Shown: piece after piece, positions 5,746 to 14,010 of the stretch
Layout: each line of letters begins with the position of its first letter
Position numbering within the stretch: position 1 is the stretch's first letter
NCBI GenBank assembly: GCA_005776945.1
Contig: SXOB01000016.1
Span: 1 to 64,000, forward strand
DNA from: Pseudomonadota bacterium
Lineage (GTDB): Bacteria; Myxococcota_A; UBA796; GCA-2862545
Reading direction: 5' to 3'
DNA length: 64,000 nucleotides
Position numbers and translations under genes: made by a program
Notes under the pieces: model-generated
Database searches by the model: none
Told to the model about the DNA's origin: nothing
The model's input: the letters and a program-made list of their open reading frames with translations, nothing else

Positions 5746-8093
5746 TGGCCACCGCCGGCCGAATCCGCCCCGCAGCGGCGGCGGGCCTCCGCGATGCCAT
5801 CCGAGAGGCCGGCGGCGTCGAAGTCTTCGCGATCGGCGACGTCGAGGATGGCGAAGTCGTCGCCTTCACCGTCGTCTGCCGCGGCACCGAGGACGCCGTC
5901 CCCGCGCTGCTCCAACGCCCCCAACCTGGCCAGGTCGTCGTCCACAACCATCCAAGCGGCGACCTGCGCCCGTCCGAAGCCGACATGGCGCTCGCGTCTC
6001 ACTACGGCGAGAACGGCGTCGGCGTCGTCATCGTCGACTCGGACCTCACGCGCGCCAACTGGGTCGTCGAACCCCACGTCAAGCGCCAAGTGCCCGTCGA
6101 TCTCGATGAGGTTCGCCAGTTCTTCGACATCGGCCTCAAGAGCGCGTTGCCGGGCTGGGAGCCACGCCCCGGCCAGCTCGACATGGCGCTCGCCGTCGCC
6201 GAGTCGCTTTCGGGCGTCCGTCCACTTGCGGTCGAAGCGGGCACCGGGACCGGCAAGTCGCTCGCCTACCTCGTGCCCGCCGCGCTCTGGGCGCGCGACA
6301 ACTCCGGCCGCGTGGCGATCTCCACCTACACCCACGCACTTCAGAGCCAGCTCGTCGCGTCGGACCTTCCCCTGCTTGCGGCCGGCGGCATCGACGTCCC
6401 CACGGCCGTCCTGTTGGGTCGGGGCAACTACCCCTGCCGGAGACGCCTTGGCCTCGTCGCCGCCGAATCCGACGGCGGCACCTTCGAAGCCCTCGTCGCC
6501 TGGTCCAATGCGGGTCGGGCCGTCCACCGCGCCGCCCTACCCTTCCCCGTCGACACCGAGGCCTGGGAGCGCATCGCGTCGGACTCGGACCGGACGCTCT
6601 CCGTCCGTTGCCCCGAATACGCGCGGTGCCACTTCTACGATGCGCGCCGCGACGCCGCAGCCGCCCGCGTCGTCGTCGTCAACCACGCGCTCCTGCTGAC
6701 CGACCTCAACGTTCGACGCATCGCGGACCGCGGCCCCTTGCCACACTTCGACCGCATCGTCCTCGACGAGGCCCACCACCTCGAGGACGCGGCCACCGGT
6801 GCGCTGTCGTCGCGCCTGAGCCATCGCGCCTTCGAAAGGGCGACACGGCCGTTGTCCGACGCCCCCACCCGCCCGGGCGCGCTCGCCCGCATCGCGATGT
6901 TGGACGTAGACAATGTGGCCCGCGCCGACGCCGTCGCCGTCGCCCAGGAGTGCCTCTCCGTCGCCCAAGTGGCCGTCTCGGAGACGCTTGCGACCCTTGG
7001 CGAGGTCACGTCGCCTACCCGCTGGGAAGGGGTCCCGGCCGAGGTGGGCAAAGGTGTCCGCGAACTCGCGGAGGACCTCACCAAACTGGAGACGGCGCTC
7101 GAGGTCGTGCTCCTCGACCTGCCCGACGTCGCCCCCCAGCACGCGGAGCCCATCCTCGACGCTCGCCGCGCGCTGCGCCGGGTCAGTGAACATGCCGCCC
7201 TCGTCCGACGCTTCGTCGACGGAGGCGAATCCGGCCGCGTCCGCTGGGTGGGACCGGCCACGCGGCGACCCGAAGACCTCGCGGCCCTCGAAGACGCGCC
7301 CATCGACGTCGGCGAGCTGCTGACCGACGTACTGTGGCGGCCCAAGCCGCAGACGGTCGCCACGAGCGCAACCCTCACCGTCGCCGGCTCGTTCTCCTTC
7401 TTCTCCGAGCGGCATGGCGTGGACCCGCAGACGGCCGTCGTCCCCAGTCCGTTCGACCACGCCACGCAGGCGCTACTCGGGCTGCCCAAAGACCTCCCCG
7501 ACCCCGACGCGCCTGACTGGTACGAGGTCAGTGGCCGCACCATCGTCGACGCCGTCACCCGCTCCGGTGGCGGCGCCTTCGTGTTGGCGACGTCGTTCAC
7601 CGCCGTCCGGACGTACGCCGAGCGCCTGCGCCGCGACCTGCCGGGTCTACGCGTTCTCGCACAAGGCGAGGCGGGTCGATCCGTGCTGCTCGACCGTTTC
7701 CGAGCGGACCCGAGCAGCGTCCTCGTCGGCACGGACTCGTTCTGGGAGGGCGTCAGCGTCGCTGGGGACGGGCTCCGACTCGTCATCCTGCCCCGCGTGC
7801 CGTTCCGGATGCCAGATGACCCCCTGCGCCAGGCGCGCGCCGAGCGGCTTCAGCGCCGCGGCATCGACCCGTTCCGCGCAATGACGCTGCCCGAAGCGCT
7901 CCTCAAGCTGCGCCAAGGCTACGGGCGCCTCATCCGCACGACGACCGACCGCGGGGTCGTCCTGCTGCTCGACCGCCGAATCTGGGACCGGTCTTGGGGG
8001 CGTCTCGCGCTGGCGGCTCTCCCGCCCGCCCGCCGCGTCGTGGGACCCTACCGTCAGGTCGCCGAAGCTATGTCGGCCTTCCTGGCCCGCTGA
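5745..8093 (+). CDS. DinG-family helicase with an N-terminal JAMM/RadC-like domain
   Basis: 782 residues. Residues 20-110 form a JAB/MPN domain of the RadC type with a complete JAMM metal motif (H67, H69, S77, D80 in VVHNHPSGDLRPSEAD). Residues 140-780 are an XPD/DinG-like superfamily 2 helicase: Walker A EAGTGTGKS (K171), FeS-region cysteines C231, C289 and C295, DEAH at 341-344, and motif VI RQGYGRLIR. Only three of the usual four FeS cysteines are visible. DinG unwinds D-loops, R-loops and other DNA structures. In Bacillus the partner domain is an exonuclease; here it is a metal-binding JAMM fold, whose role could be nuclease-like or peptidase-like. The start ATG at 5745 overlaps the preceding stop. 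The 3' end overlaps the convergent gene by 40 bases. Confidence 0.9.
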   Translation: MATAGRIRPAAAAGLRDAIREAGGVEVFAIGDVEDGEVVAFTVVCRGTEDAVPALLQRPQPGQVVVHNHPSGDLRPSEADMALASHYGENGVGVVIVDSDLTRANWVVEPHVKRQVPVDLDEVRQFFDIGLKSALPGWEPRPGQLDMALAVAESLSGVRPLAVEAGTGTGKSLAYLVPAALWARDNSGRVAISTYTHALQSQLVASDLPLLAAGGIDVPTAVLLGRGNYPCRRRLGLVAAESDGGTFEALVAWSNAGRAVHRAALPFPVDTEAWERIASDSDRTLSVRCPEYARCHFYDARRDAAAARVVVVNHALLLTDLNVRRIADRGPLPHFDRIVLDEAHHLEDAATGALSSRLSHRAFERATRPLSDAPTRPGALARIAMLDVDNVARADAVAVAQECLSVAQVAVSETLATLGEVTSPTRWEGVPAEVGKGVRELAEDLTKLETALEVVLLDLPDVAPQHAEPILDARRALRRVSEHAALVRRFVDGGESGRVRWVGPATRRPEDLAALEDAPIDVGELLTDVLWRPKPQTVATSATLTVAGSFSFFSERHGVDPQTAVVPSPFDHATQALLGLPKDLPDPDAPDWYEVSGRTIVDAVTRSGGGAFVLATSFTAVRTYAERLRRDLPGLRVLAQGEAGRSVLLDRFRADPSSVLVGTDSFWEGVSVAGDGLRLVILPRVPFRMPDDPLRQARAERLQRRGIDPFRAMTLPEALLKLRQGYGRLIRTTTDRGVVLLLDRRIWDRSWGRLALAALPPARRVVGPYRQVAEAMSAFLAR

Positions 8094-9745
8094 CGCCACC
8101 AGGCGACCGCCAGGACGCTCCACCAAGCTCCGCCGCGACCATGGTCACAATTGCCCGCAGGCGGCGCCACCCACTCCTCCACCTCGACCGAAGCCGTCCA
8201 AAGCCGCAGGCCGTCGTCGAGCACGAGGTCATGCAAGCCAGCCGACGCGCGCGACGCCACGGCGACCCGCACCGTCAGGGTCGCGCCGTCGACCTTGGGC
8301 GGGGCGACCACGACGACGTCGCCGTCGTCGAAGGTCGCAATCTCACCGGCCCACGGAGCCGACGCCAGGATGGTCAACGTGGCTTCGTCACCTTGGACCA
8401 ACGTGCCTGGCGTCACCGAGACGATGTGGGGCCGCTCCGCACCATCGCGCACGCTGAAGGCGCCGACGACTTCGCCGTACGGCGTGTCGATGACGACTTC
8501 CCGCGCGCCGACGGCCGCGTCGTCCGAAACGGCGAGGGTCGCTCGCAGGGTCATCGCGTCGACGACCTCGGTTTCGACGACGTCGATGCCCTCGCCAAAC
8601 GAAACGGCTGCCGCCGCATCCAAGTACAGCCCCTCTCCGCTCACGGTGACGCGCACGGCGTCCCCGGAGTAGGCCTCCGCGGGCTCGACCATGCCGATCG
8701 ACGGCACCTCGACGTCGAGGGTCAGCACGTCTGACGCATCCCCCACGCCAGCGTCGAAACGGCCCCTCACCTGGAAATCGTACGACCCGGTCGCGTCGAC
8801 CGGCACAGTAGCGCAGGTCCCCGGCCCCTCCCCGACGACGACGCCGTCGACGAGCCACTGCGTGGCCAACACCGTCTCGGGGCTGACGGGCGCGGTCCAA
8901 CACAACGGGACGCTCGACCCGATCTGCCGGCCCGATTCGGATGCCTCCAAGTTCGTTGGCGCCGCGAGGAACACACGGAAGCTGCCTGTTCCCAAGGTCG
9001 GCCAGTAGGCAACATTCGCGCCGTCGGTGGCCTCGATGACGTAGTCGACCCGGGTGCCGGGCGAGACCGTTGGCAATTCGGCGCGCCAGAGGTTGCCGCC
9101 CTGGGACACGAAGGCTGTGCGGTCACCTCCGATGATCAGGTCGACGGCGGTCGTCGCCACATCGTCGATCGCGCTCACCTCGAAGACATAGGGGCCCGCG
9201 ACATCTTGTGTGTCCGCGGGGAGTACCATCGGTTCGAGTTGGGGCGCGGCGGCGTCGCCATCGACGAGGCTCGCGCCGCGAAGGTACCAGCCGAGGCCGG
9301 CGCCAGCGTCGTCCGTGACCAATTTCAGCCGCACGCCAACCACCGGCGCCACCGGCAGCGGAATGGCGATCAACTCAAAGGCGCCCGTGGCGCCCCGAAG
9401 GCCGTCGCCCCCGACGTACCCGAACACGGGCTCCAGCGACGTCCATCCCGCGCCCACGTCGGCTTCGAAAACGCCAAGATCGCCATCGCCAAGCTCGTAC
9501 CAATGGTCGACGGCCAACGTCGGCGACGTCATCGCAGACGTGTCGAGGGTGGGTGCGGTGAGGGTCGACGTGGCCTCGTGCAACGTGAGGCCGGCCAACT
9601 GCGTGCCCCACCCGACGTCCAACTCGACGGGGCCGGCCAACACGGGACCCCACATCCATTGGTTCGGGCTTCCGCCCGCCACCCACGATTCGCTGGACAT
9701 CGTGAAGTCCCACACGAGGACCGGAACGGCGGCGAACAGGATCAC
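8054..9745 (-). CDS. Secreted IPT/TIG-like protein with a MYXO-CTERM-like C-terminus
   Basis: 563 residues. A hydrophobic start (MILFAAVPVLVWDF) acts as a signal peptide. Several beta-sandwich domains follow, including two IPT/TIG-like repeats near the C-terminal half (PSIGMVEPAEAYSGDAVRVTVSG and HIVSVTPGTLVQGDEATLTI). The C-terminus has one Cys, a Gly-rich turn, a short hydrophobic helix (WWSVLAVAWW) and a basic tail (RQRARK), the layout of MYXO-CTERM sorting signals, which anchor proteins at the surface after cleavage near the Cys. Start GTG at 9745 overlaps the stop of the upstream vWA gene by 4 bases (GTGA). It ends inside the convergent helicase gene. No enzymatic motif was found; a surface adhesion or binding role is inferred. 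Confidence 0.68.
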   Translation of the reverse strand: MILFAAVPVLVWDFTMSSESWVAGGSPNQWMWGPVLAGPVELDVGWGTQLAGLTLHEATSTLTAPTLDTSAMTSPTLAVDHWYELGDGDLGVFEADVGAGWTSLEPVFGYVGGDGLRGATGAFELIAIPLPVAPVVGVRLKLVTDDAGAGLGWYLRGASLVDGDAAAPQLEPMVLPADTQDVAGPYVFEVSAIDDVATTAVDLIIGGDRTAFVSQGGNLWRAELPTVSPGTRVDYVIEATDGANVAYWPTLGTGSFRVFLAAPTNLEASESGRQIGSSVPLCWTAPVSPETVLATQWLVDGVVVGEGPGTCATVPVDATGSYDFQVRGRFDAGVGDASDVLTLDVEVPSIGMVEPAEAYSGDAVRVTVSGEGLYLDAAAAVSFGEGIDVVETEVVDAMTLRATLAVSDDAAVGAREVVIDTPYGEVVGAFSVRDGAERPHIVSVTPGTLVQGDEATLTILASAPWAGEIATFDDGDVVVVAPPKVDGATLTVRVAVASRASAGLHDLVLDDGLRLWTASVEVEEWVAPPAGNCDHGRGGAWWSVLAVAWWRQRARKADIASAT

Positions 9746-10644
9746 GACAGATCCAACACGTAGGTGACGTCGATGCGGGACGACGGCGCCGGCGCCACAG
9801 CGAAGACGGCCACGGCACCGTCGGCCACGACGTCGGCCGCCACGCCGTCGACCGTGGCCACGAGCGTGTCGGGGATCGGTCGACCCGTCAGCGAAAAGCG
9901 CGTCGGCCAGGACGTATTCACGCTGACGAACGAGTCGACGATGGCGTCGAGGTCCGCCTCGCAGATGGAGGCCGAAACGCCGCCCGTCCGCTCGACCAGT
10001 TCGAGGTACCGCAACCCGGCCGCTGCCGACCCTTCCGCCGACGAGCACCCCGATGGCGCGGGCCCGACCAGGGCCGAGGCGGTGCCACCAGCGAGTGCGA
10101 TTTCCGCGGCGCCGACGGCGTCCGCGCCGAGGAGGGCCTCCGAAGCATCGTCGGCGTCGGAAACGAAGACGGCCGCGAGCGTGGCGCCATCGCGACGGAA
10201 GCCGACATTGACGCCCCCGTCGGCCTCGGCGAGTCCCGCCACGAGCGCGGCGAGCCCCGCCTCAGGGGCCGAGCCCCCGACGCCAACGACGAGGCGCTCG
10301 GCCACCGCAGACGCGGCACCCTCGGCGCCCGATGCAATCACGTAGGGCGCCCCGCGAAGCCACCCGTCTTTGCCCGCGCCGACCGTCGTGGTCGTGACGC
10401 CGACCTGCCAGGACACCCCGACGGAATCCAACCCGTCGGCCAGGACGTCAAAGGCGTTGGCGAGCGCGGCCTGTTCACCAGCCATAGACGGTGTGTCGTC
10501 GACCACGAAGAGCACGTCGAGCGCGGCGGGATCGTCCTGGTAGAATGTGTCCGTGCGGGTGACCGTCGGTTCCGGCACAGCGGTGTCCTCGATCCCGTCG
10601 AGACCGAATTCGCCGCCGCAGGCGATGGCAACCGCAAGGACCAC
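9742..10644 (-). CDS. Secreted or lipid-anchored von Willebrand A-like protein
   Basis: 300 residues. The short hydrophobic N-terminus (VVLAVAIACGGEF) ends in a Cys that may be lipidated. A vWA-like fold follows, with LDVLFVVDDTPSM as the metal-binding MIDAS strand (D-D-T-P-S), then a partner strand AAVFVSDADDAS. Proteins of this type are common in Myxococcota and bind ligands in the periplasm or at the cell surface. GTG at 10644 is chosen because GGGGAGG (10649-10655) lies just upstream; starting further upstream would run into moaD. The downstream IPT-like gene overlaps it by 4 bases, so the two products are likely made together and may interact. Confidence 0.68.
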   Translation of the reverse strand: MVLAVAIACGGEFGLDGIEDTAVPEPTVTRTDTFYQDDPAALDVLFVVDDTPSMAGEQAALANAFDVLADGLDSVGVSWQVGVTTTTVGAGKDGWLRGAPYVIASGAEGAASAVAERLVVGVGGSAPEAGLAALVAGLAEADGGVNVGFRRDGATLAAVFVSDADDASEALLGADAVGAAEIALAGGTASALVGPAPSGCSSAEGSAAAGLRYLELVERTGGVSASICEADLDAIVDSFVSVNTSWPTRFSLTGRPIPDTLVATVDGVAADVVADGAVAVFAVAPAPSSRIDVTYVLDLS

Positions 10645-10662
10645 CCATCCTCCCCGATCATC

Positions 10663-10692
10663 TTGACACGGCGGACCCGCCCAAGGCAAGGT
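10663..10692 (+). promoter_or_regulatory. Possible sigma70-type promoter for moaD
   Basis: In the 61-base divergent interval between the vWA gene and moaD, TTGACA at 10663-10668 is a perfect -35 box. CAAGGT at 10687-10692 would serve as a weak -10 box at an 18-base spacing. Transcription would begin only a few bases before the moaD ATG at 10706. The -35 match is striking in such GC-rich DNA, but the -10 element is poor. Confidence 0.35.
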
Positions 10693-10705
10693 ACGTCCGC
10701 CCGAC

Positions 10706-10939
10706 ATGCACGCGCTGACCGCCACATGGTTTGCCCAACTCGCCACGATTCGGGGCTGCCGGTCCGAATCGGTGACGCTGGAATCCGGTGAAACCTTGGC
10801 GGCCCTCTATGCGCGCCTGATCCCCGAGCCGCGCCGCGTACCCGTGCGATTCGCAGTCGACGACGTCTGGGCGACGGGCGACACGCCCGCGCGGCCAGGC
10901 ACGGTCGTCCTGTTCCTGCCTCCGGTGGGGGGCGGATGA
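10706..10939 (+). CDS. moaD: MoaD-like molybdopterin synthase small subunit
   Basis: 77 residues with the beta-grasp layout of MoaD and the C-terminal tail LFLPPVGGG. In the family the terminal Gly-Gly is adenylated by MoeB and converted to a thiocarboxylate that gives sulfur to precursor Z (cyclic pyranopterin monophosphate). The next gene is moaE, the catalytic subunit, and the two overlap by 4 bases (ATGA), which fixes the assignment. Other molybdenum cofactor genes are not in the window. Confidence 0.87.
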   Translation: MHALTATWFAQLATIRGCRSESVTLESGETLAALYARLIPEPRRVPVRFAVDDVWATGDTPARPGTVVLFLPPVGGG

Positions 10940-11361
10940 GCCTCTCGCTTGGCCCCGAGCCCGTCGATCCCTCCGCGCTGATCGCGGCCGTCGCCTCTCC
11001 GCAGCGAGGCGCAATCCTGCTGTTCCTCGGGACGACGCGGGATCGGTTCGAAGGCCAAGCCGTGTTGTCGCTTCATTACGAGGCCGCCGACGCGATGGTG
11101 CGGGCCGAGTTTGCCGCCATCGCGGCCGAGTGCGCGGAGCGCTTCGGCGCCGCGGTCGCCGTCCACCACCGCACGGGCACCGTCGGCGTGGGTGAAGCCA
11201 GCGTCGGCATCGCCGTGGCCACCGCCCACCGGGCAGACGCCTACGCAGCGAGCCGCCACGCGATCGAACGCCTGAAGGCGGACGTCCCCATCTGGAAAGA
11301 GGAGCACACGACCGATGGTGCGTCATGGAAGGCCAACGCCCCAGGCCGTGGGGAACCGTGA
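10936..11361 (+). CDS. moaE: Molybdopterin synthase catalytic subunit MoaE
   Basis: 141 residues, the usual MoaE length. It contains the family landmarks: GAILLFLGTTRD near residue 30, LHYEAADAMV, the VHHRTGTVGVGEASVGIAV strand pair, HRADAYAASRHAIERLKADVPIWKEE with the two Lys residues of the active site, and W near the end. With MoaD it inserts two sulfurs into cyclic pyranopterin monophosphate to make molybdopterin in the cytoplasm. Its ATG overlaps the moaD stop. The 3' 47 bases overlap the start of trmB. Confidence 0.93.
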   Translation: MSLSLGPEPVDPSALIAAVASPQRGAILLFLGTTRDRFEGQAVLSLHYEAADAMVRAEFAAIAAECAERFGAAVAVHHRTGTVGVGEASVGIAVATAHRADAYAASRHAIERLKADVPIWKEEHTTDGASWKANAPGRGEP

Positions 11362-12052
11362 ACGTCCCCGCTACCGCGACCTCGACCCCGCCGAAGTCCT
11401 CGGCTTGGATGTCAATCCCTACCTGACGTCCCACAAGACGTGGTCCCCCGAACTCGTGCCCGCCGGCGAAGCGCCTGAATGGCGGGACCGGTGGCCCGAC
11501 GCCTTCGGACGCGCCGCCCCGCTCGTCTTGGAGGTCGGGGCCGGAAACGGTGAGTTTGCAGCCGCCCTGGCCACGCGCGACGCCGACGCGAACCACATCG
11601 CCGTCGAGCTTCGCTACAAGCGGGCCGTCCTCTGTGCCCGACGCGTACGCCAGGCTGGGCTGCGCAATCTGCGCATCGTCCGCTACCATGCGGCCTTTCT
11701 CGACGACTTTCTCCCGCCCGAATCCGTCGACCGATTCTGGGTGAATCACCCCGACCCCTGGCCCAAACGAGCCCACGAGAAGCACCGTCTGATCGCCCCC
11801 TGGTTCCTCACGGATTTGGCCGCCCTCGCCAAAGACGGCGCCATCTTCCACCTCAAGACGGACAGCCCGACCCACCTCGCGGCCCTACCCGCCGCCTTGG
11901 GGGACGCCTGGGAACTCGTCGACACGCGAACCGACATCTCAGCCCAGGGCGCGCCCTGGCCCAACGATCTGCCGACCAAATTCCAGACGACGATGGGAAA
12001 GCTCGGTCGCCCCGTACTTGCCGCCCTGCTCCGCCGCCGTCCCCGGCGTTAG
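11315..12052 (+). CDS. trmB: tRNA (guanine-N7)-methyltransferase
   Basis: 245 residues. The SAM-binding Rossmann motif VLEVGAGNGEFAAALA lies at about residue 70. It is followed by AVELRYKRAV, and then by the TrmB signature NHPDPWPKRAHEKHRLI near residue 145 with the catalytic and tRNA-contacting residues; TDSPTHL and TKFQ complete the family pattern. It methylates G46 of tRNA at N7. ATG at 11315 has AGAGGAG 10 bases upstream, inside moaE; the resulting 47-base overlap is long but the site is good. GTG at 11348 is an alternative start and would keep all motifs. Confidence 0.92.
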   Translation: MVRHGRPTPQAVGNRERPRYRDLDPAEVLGLDVNPYLTSHKTWSPELVPAGEAPEWRDRWPDAFGRAAPLVLEVGAGNGEFAAALATRDADANHIAVELRYKRAVLCARRVRQAGLRNLRIVRYHAAFLDDFLPPESVDRFWVNHPDPWPKRAHEKHRLIAPWFLTDLAALAKDGAIFHLKTDSPTHLAALPAALGDAWELVDTRTDISAQGAPWPNDLPTKFQTTMGKLGRPVLAALLRRRPRR

Positions 12053-12061
12053 CGCCGCGGC

Positions 12062-12277
12062 ATGGTCCTCTGGTGGCTCATTTGGGCGGCGTGTGAACCC
12101 GCCACGCCCTGCGATCGGTACGCCGACTACATGTGCCGGTGTCACCCCGACGAGGCCGACTGCGACGAGCTTCTCGCTGCGCTCACCGAGGCCGACGCCG
12201 ATCTGCAGGCCGCCTGCCTCGACGACCTGTCGGCCCAGCAGGATGCGGACGACGCCGCTGGCCTGAGCTGCGAGTGA
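12062..12277 (+). CDS. Small Cys-rich putative lipoprotein
   Basis: 71 residues. The N-terminus (MVLWWLIWAAC) resembles a short lipoprotein signal with a lipobox Cys. The mature part is acidic and Cys-rich (DRYADYMCRCHPDEADCDELL and two later Cys), suggesting disulfide bonds in the periplasm. I do not recognise a family, although tiny Cys-rich lipoproteins of this look are common in myxobacteria. Its stop overlaps the GTG of the next gene, an ABC ATPase, by 4 bases, so it is likely translated together with the exporter. It could be a substrate, an accessory lipoprotein or unrelated cargo. Confidence 0.5.
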   Translation: MVLWWLIWAACEPATPCDRYADYMCRCHPDEADCDELLAALTEADADLQAACLDDLSAQQDADDAAGLSCE

Positions 12278-13176
12278 ACGCGGCCGTCACCGTCAAGGAC
12301 CTCGCGGTCCGGCTCGGCGGGCGCTCGATTCTCGACCGGCTCGACATGAACGTGCCGTCCGGGGCGATCTACGGCTTCCTTGGCCCCAACGGCTCGGGCA
12401 AGACGACCGCGCTGAGAACGCTGCTTGGTCTGCTCCGGCCCGAGCGCGGCGCCATCACTGTGCTCGGGGAAGTCGACCCCCTCCTCGCGCGGCGTTCGGT
12501 CGGTGCTTTGATCGACGTCCCTGCGTTTCCCGCCGCCAGCACGGGCCGCGACGCGCTGGCCGACTCCGCCCGTCTCGCTGGCATCCCGGCCGCCGAAGTC
12601 CCGGCGGAAGTGGACCGCGTGGCCCGCCGCGTCGGCCTCGCCGAACGGACCCGCGACGCGACCGACGCCTACAGCCTTGGCATGCGCCAGCGGCTCGGCC
12701 TCGCCCGCGCGTTGCTCGGTCGCCCGCGCCTCCTCATCCTCGACGAGCCGACGAACGGCCTCGACCCCGCGGGCATGCGCGACATGCGGGACCTCGTGCG
12801 CAGCCTCGCGCACGACGACCAGCTCACGGTGCTCCTCAGCTCGCACAACCTCGCCGAGGTTCAGGCCACGTGCACCCATGTCGGCGTGTTGCGCGGCGGG
12901 CGACTCGTGGCCGAAGGCCCCGTCGCCGGCCTGCTCGACCGACCGGAGACCGAGGTCGAAGTCGGCGGCGACACCGACGCCATCGCGCGCGCGCTCGCCG
13001 ACGTCGACGGCGCGACCTGGCTCGGGCCCGTCGCGCCAGGTCGCGGCCGCATTCGCCTGCACGGTTGGACCGTCCCCGTGCTCGTTCGTCGTTTGGTCGA
13101 GCGCAACATCGACGTCACCGCCGTCGTCCCCGACGCGCGCTCGCTCGAAGACGCCTACCTGGAGCTCACGCGGTGA
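12274..13176 (+). CDS. ABC transporter ATP-binding protein (exporter, BcrA/CcmA-like)
   Basis: 300 residues. It has Walker A GPNGSGKTT, signature SLGMRQRLGLARALL, Walker B LLILDEPTNGLDP and the switch His in LLSSHN. A C-terminal extension (about residues 215-300) ends SLEDAYLELTR, the tail typical of antibiotic or drug-exporting ABC ATPases of the BcrA type. The start is GTG at 12274, overlapping the Cys-rich gene. The permease follows with a 4-base overlap (GTGA at 13173). Together they should form an exporter of unknown substrate in the inner membrane. Confidence 0.88.
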   Translation: MNAAVTVKDLAVRLGGRSILDRLDMNVPSGAIYGFLGPNGSGKTTALRTLLGLLRPERGAITVLGEVDPLLARRSVGALIDVPAFPAASTGRDALADSARLAGIPAAEVPAEVDRVARRVGLAERTRDATDAYSLGMRQRLGLARALLGRPRLLILDEPTNGLDPAGMRDMRDLVRSLAHDDQLTVLLSSHNLAEVQATCTHVGVLRGGRLVAEGPVAGLLDRPETEVEVGGDTDAIARALADVDGATWLGPVAPGRGRIRLHGWTVPVLVRRLVERNIDVTAVVPDARSLEDAYLELTR

Positions 13177-13988
13177 CGCCGCTGACCGCCCTCATCGCCG
13201 TGGAGTGGCGCCGTCTCTGGGCTCGCCCCGGGGCCCGCCTTGGCCTGTTCGCCGCTGGGATGCTCGGCGGGCTCTTCGTCGCGCTCACCTTCGCGCTGCG
13301 CCAAAGCGGCGCCGTCCTCAATGGCGACCCCATTTTCGCGGACGCGACCGCGGCCTGGGCCGTCGGTTGGGCCCTCTGGTTCCGCAACGCGGGCCTCTTT
13401 CCCGGCTGGATGGCCCTGCTGGCGGTCGCGGCGTCGGCCGGCGACCTGGAGACGCATGTCGTGAGGGACGACCTCATGCGCCCGATCCGGCGCCGCGACG
13501 CCGTCCTCGCCCGCTTCGTCGCCCTCCTCGGGTGGTCGGCCGCTACCACCGCAGCGACGCTCGCTGTAGCCGCGGCACTCGGCATCCCCGCCTTCGGCCT
13601 TGGCGTCGGCTGGGTCGGGTGGGTCCGCGCCGCCGCGCTGAGCCTGCTCGGTGACGCCCTCGTCGCCGCCTTCGCGCTCGCCGCCGGCTTCGCCACGGGC
13701 CGTTCGCTTGGCGCACTGACGGCCCTGCTGACCGGCGCGCTGACCTGCGTCGGCGCGGCTGTCCTCGTCTTTGTCGGACGCCTCGGCGTCTCTGCGGTGG
13801 GGACCGGCAACCCAGCCTTCGAGACGGTCCTCAACCTGGCCGGAACGGTGCTTCCGCAGGCCGCCTGGGCGGGTTGGTGGGGCGCCGAACACGCGTTCGA
13901 CCCCATCCGCGGCGTCGCGGCCGTCGCCTGGGTCGCACTCGGCCTCAGCGCTGCGGCCATGGCCCTACAGCGGCGTCAGTTGACGTAG
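13173..13988 (+). CDS. ABC exporter permease (ABC-2-like)
   Basis: 271 residues with about six hydrophobic segments. It begins TALIAVEWRRLWARPGARLGLFAAGMLGGLF, the cytoplasmic helix plus first membrane helix of ABC-2-type permeases, and continues with Ala/Leu/Gly-rich helices up to residue 265. No periplasmic domain is visible. GTG at 13173 overlaps the ATPase stop. The gene ends directly in a hairpin shared with the convergent phosphatase gene. It provides the membrane part for the ATPase encoded at 12274. Confidence 0.78.
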   Translation: MTPLTALIAVEWRRLWARPGARLGLFAAGMLGGLFVALTFALRQSGAVLNGDPIFADATAAWAVGWALWFRNAGLFPGWMALLAVAASAGDLETHVVRDDLMRPIRRRDAVLARFVALLGWSAATTAATLAVAAALGIPAFGLGVGWVGWVRAAALSLLGDALVAAFALAAGFATGRSLGALTALLTGALTCVGAAVLVFVGRLGVSAVGTGNPAFETVLNLAGTVLPQAAWAGWWGAEHAFDPIRGVAAVAWVALGLSAAAMALQRRQLT

Positions 13989-14007
13989 CCGCCTGCTGCA
14001 GGCGGCT
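13987..14007. terminator. Hairpin between convergent genes, possible bidirectional terminator
   Basis: A perfect inverted repeat, AGCCGCCTG (13987-13995) and CAGGCGGCT (13999-14007), with a 3-base loop lies between the permease stop and the phosphatase stop. There is no run of T after it on either strand, so it is not a classical intrinsic terminator, but its place between two converging genes suggests that it slows or stops transcription from both sides. Confidence 0.4.
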
Positions 14008-14010
14008 GGA

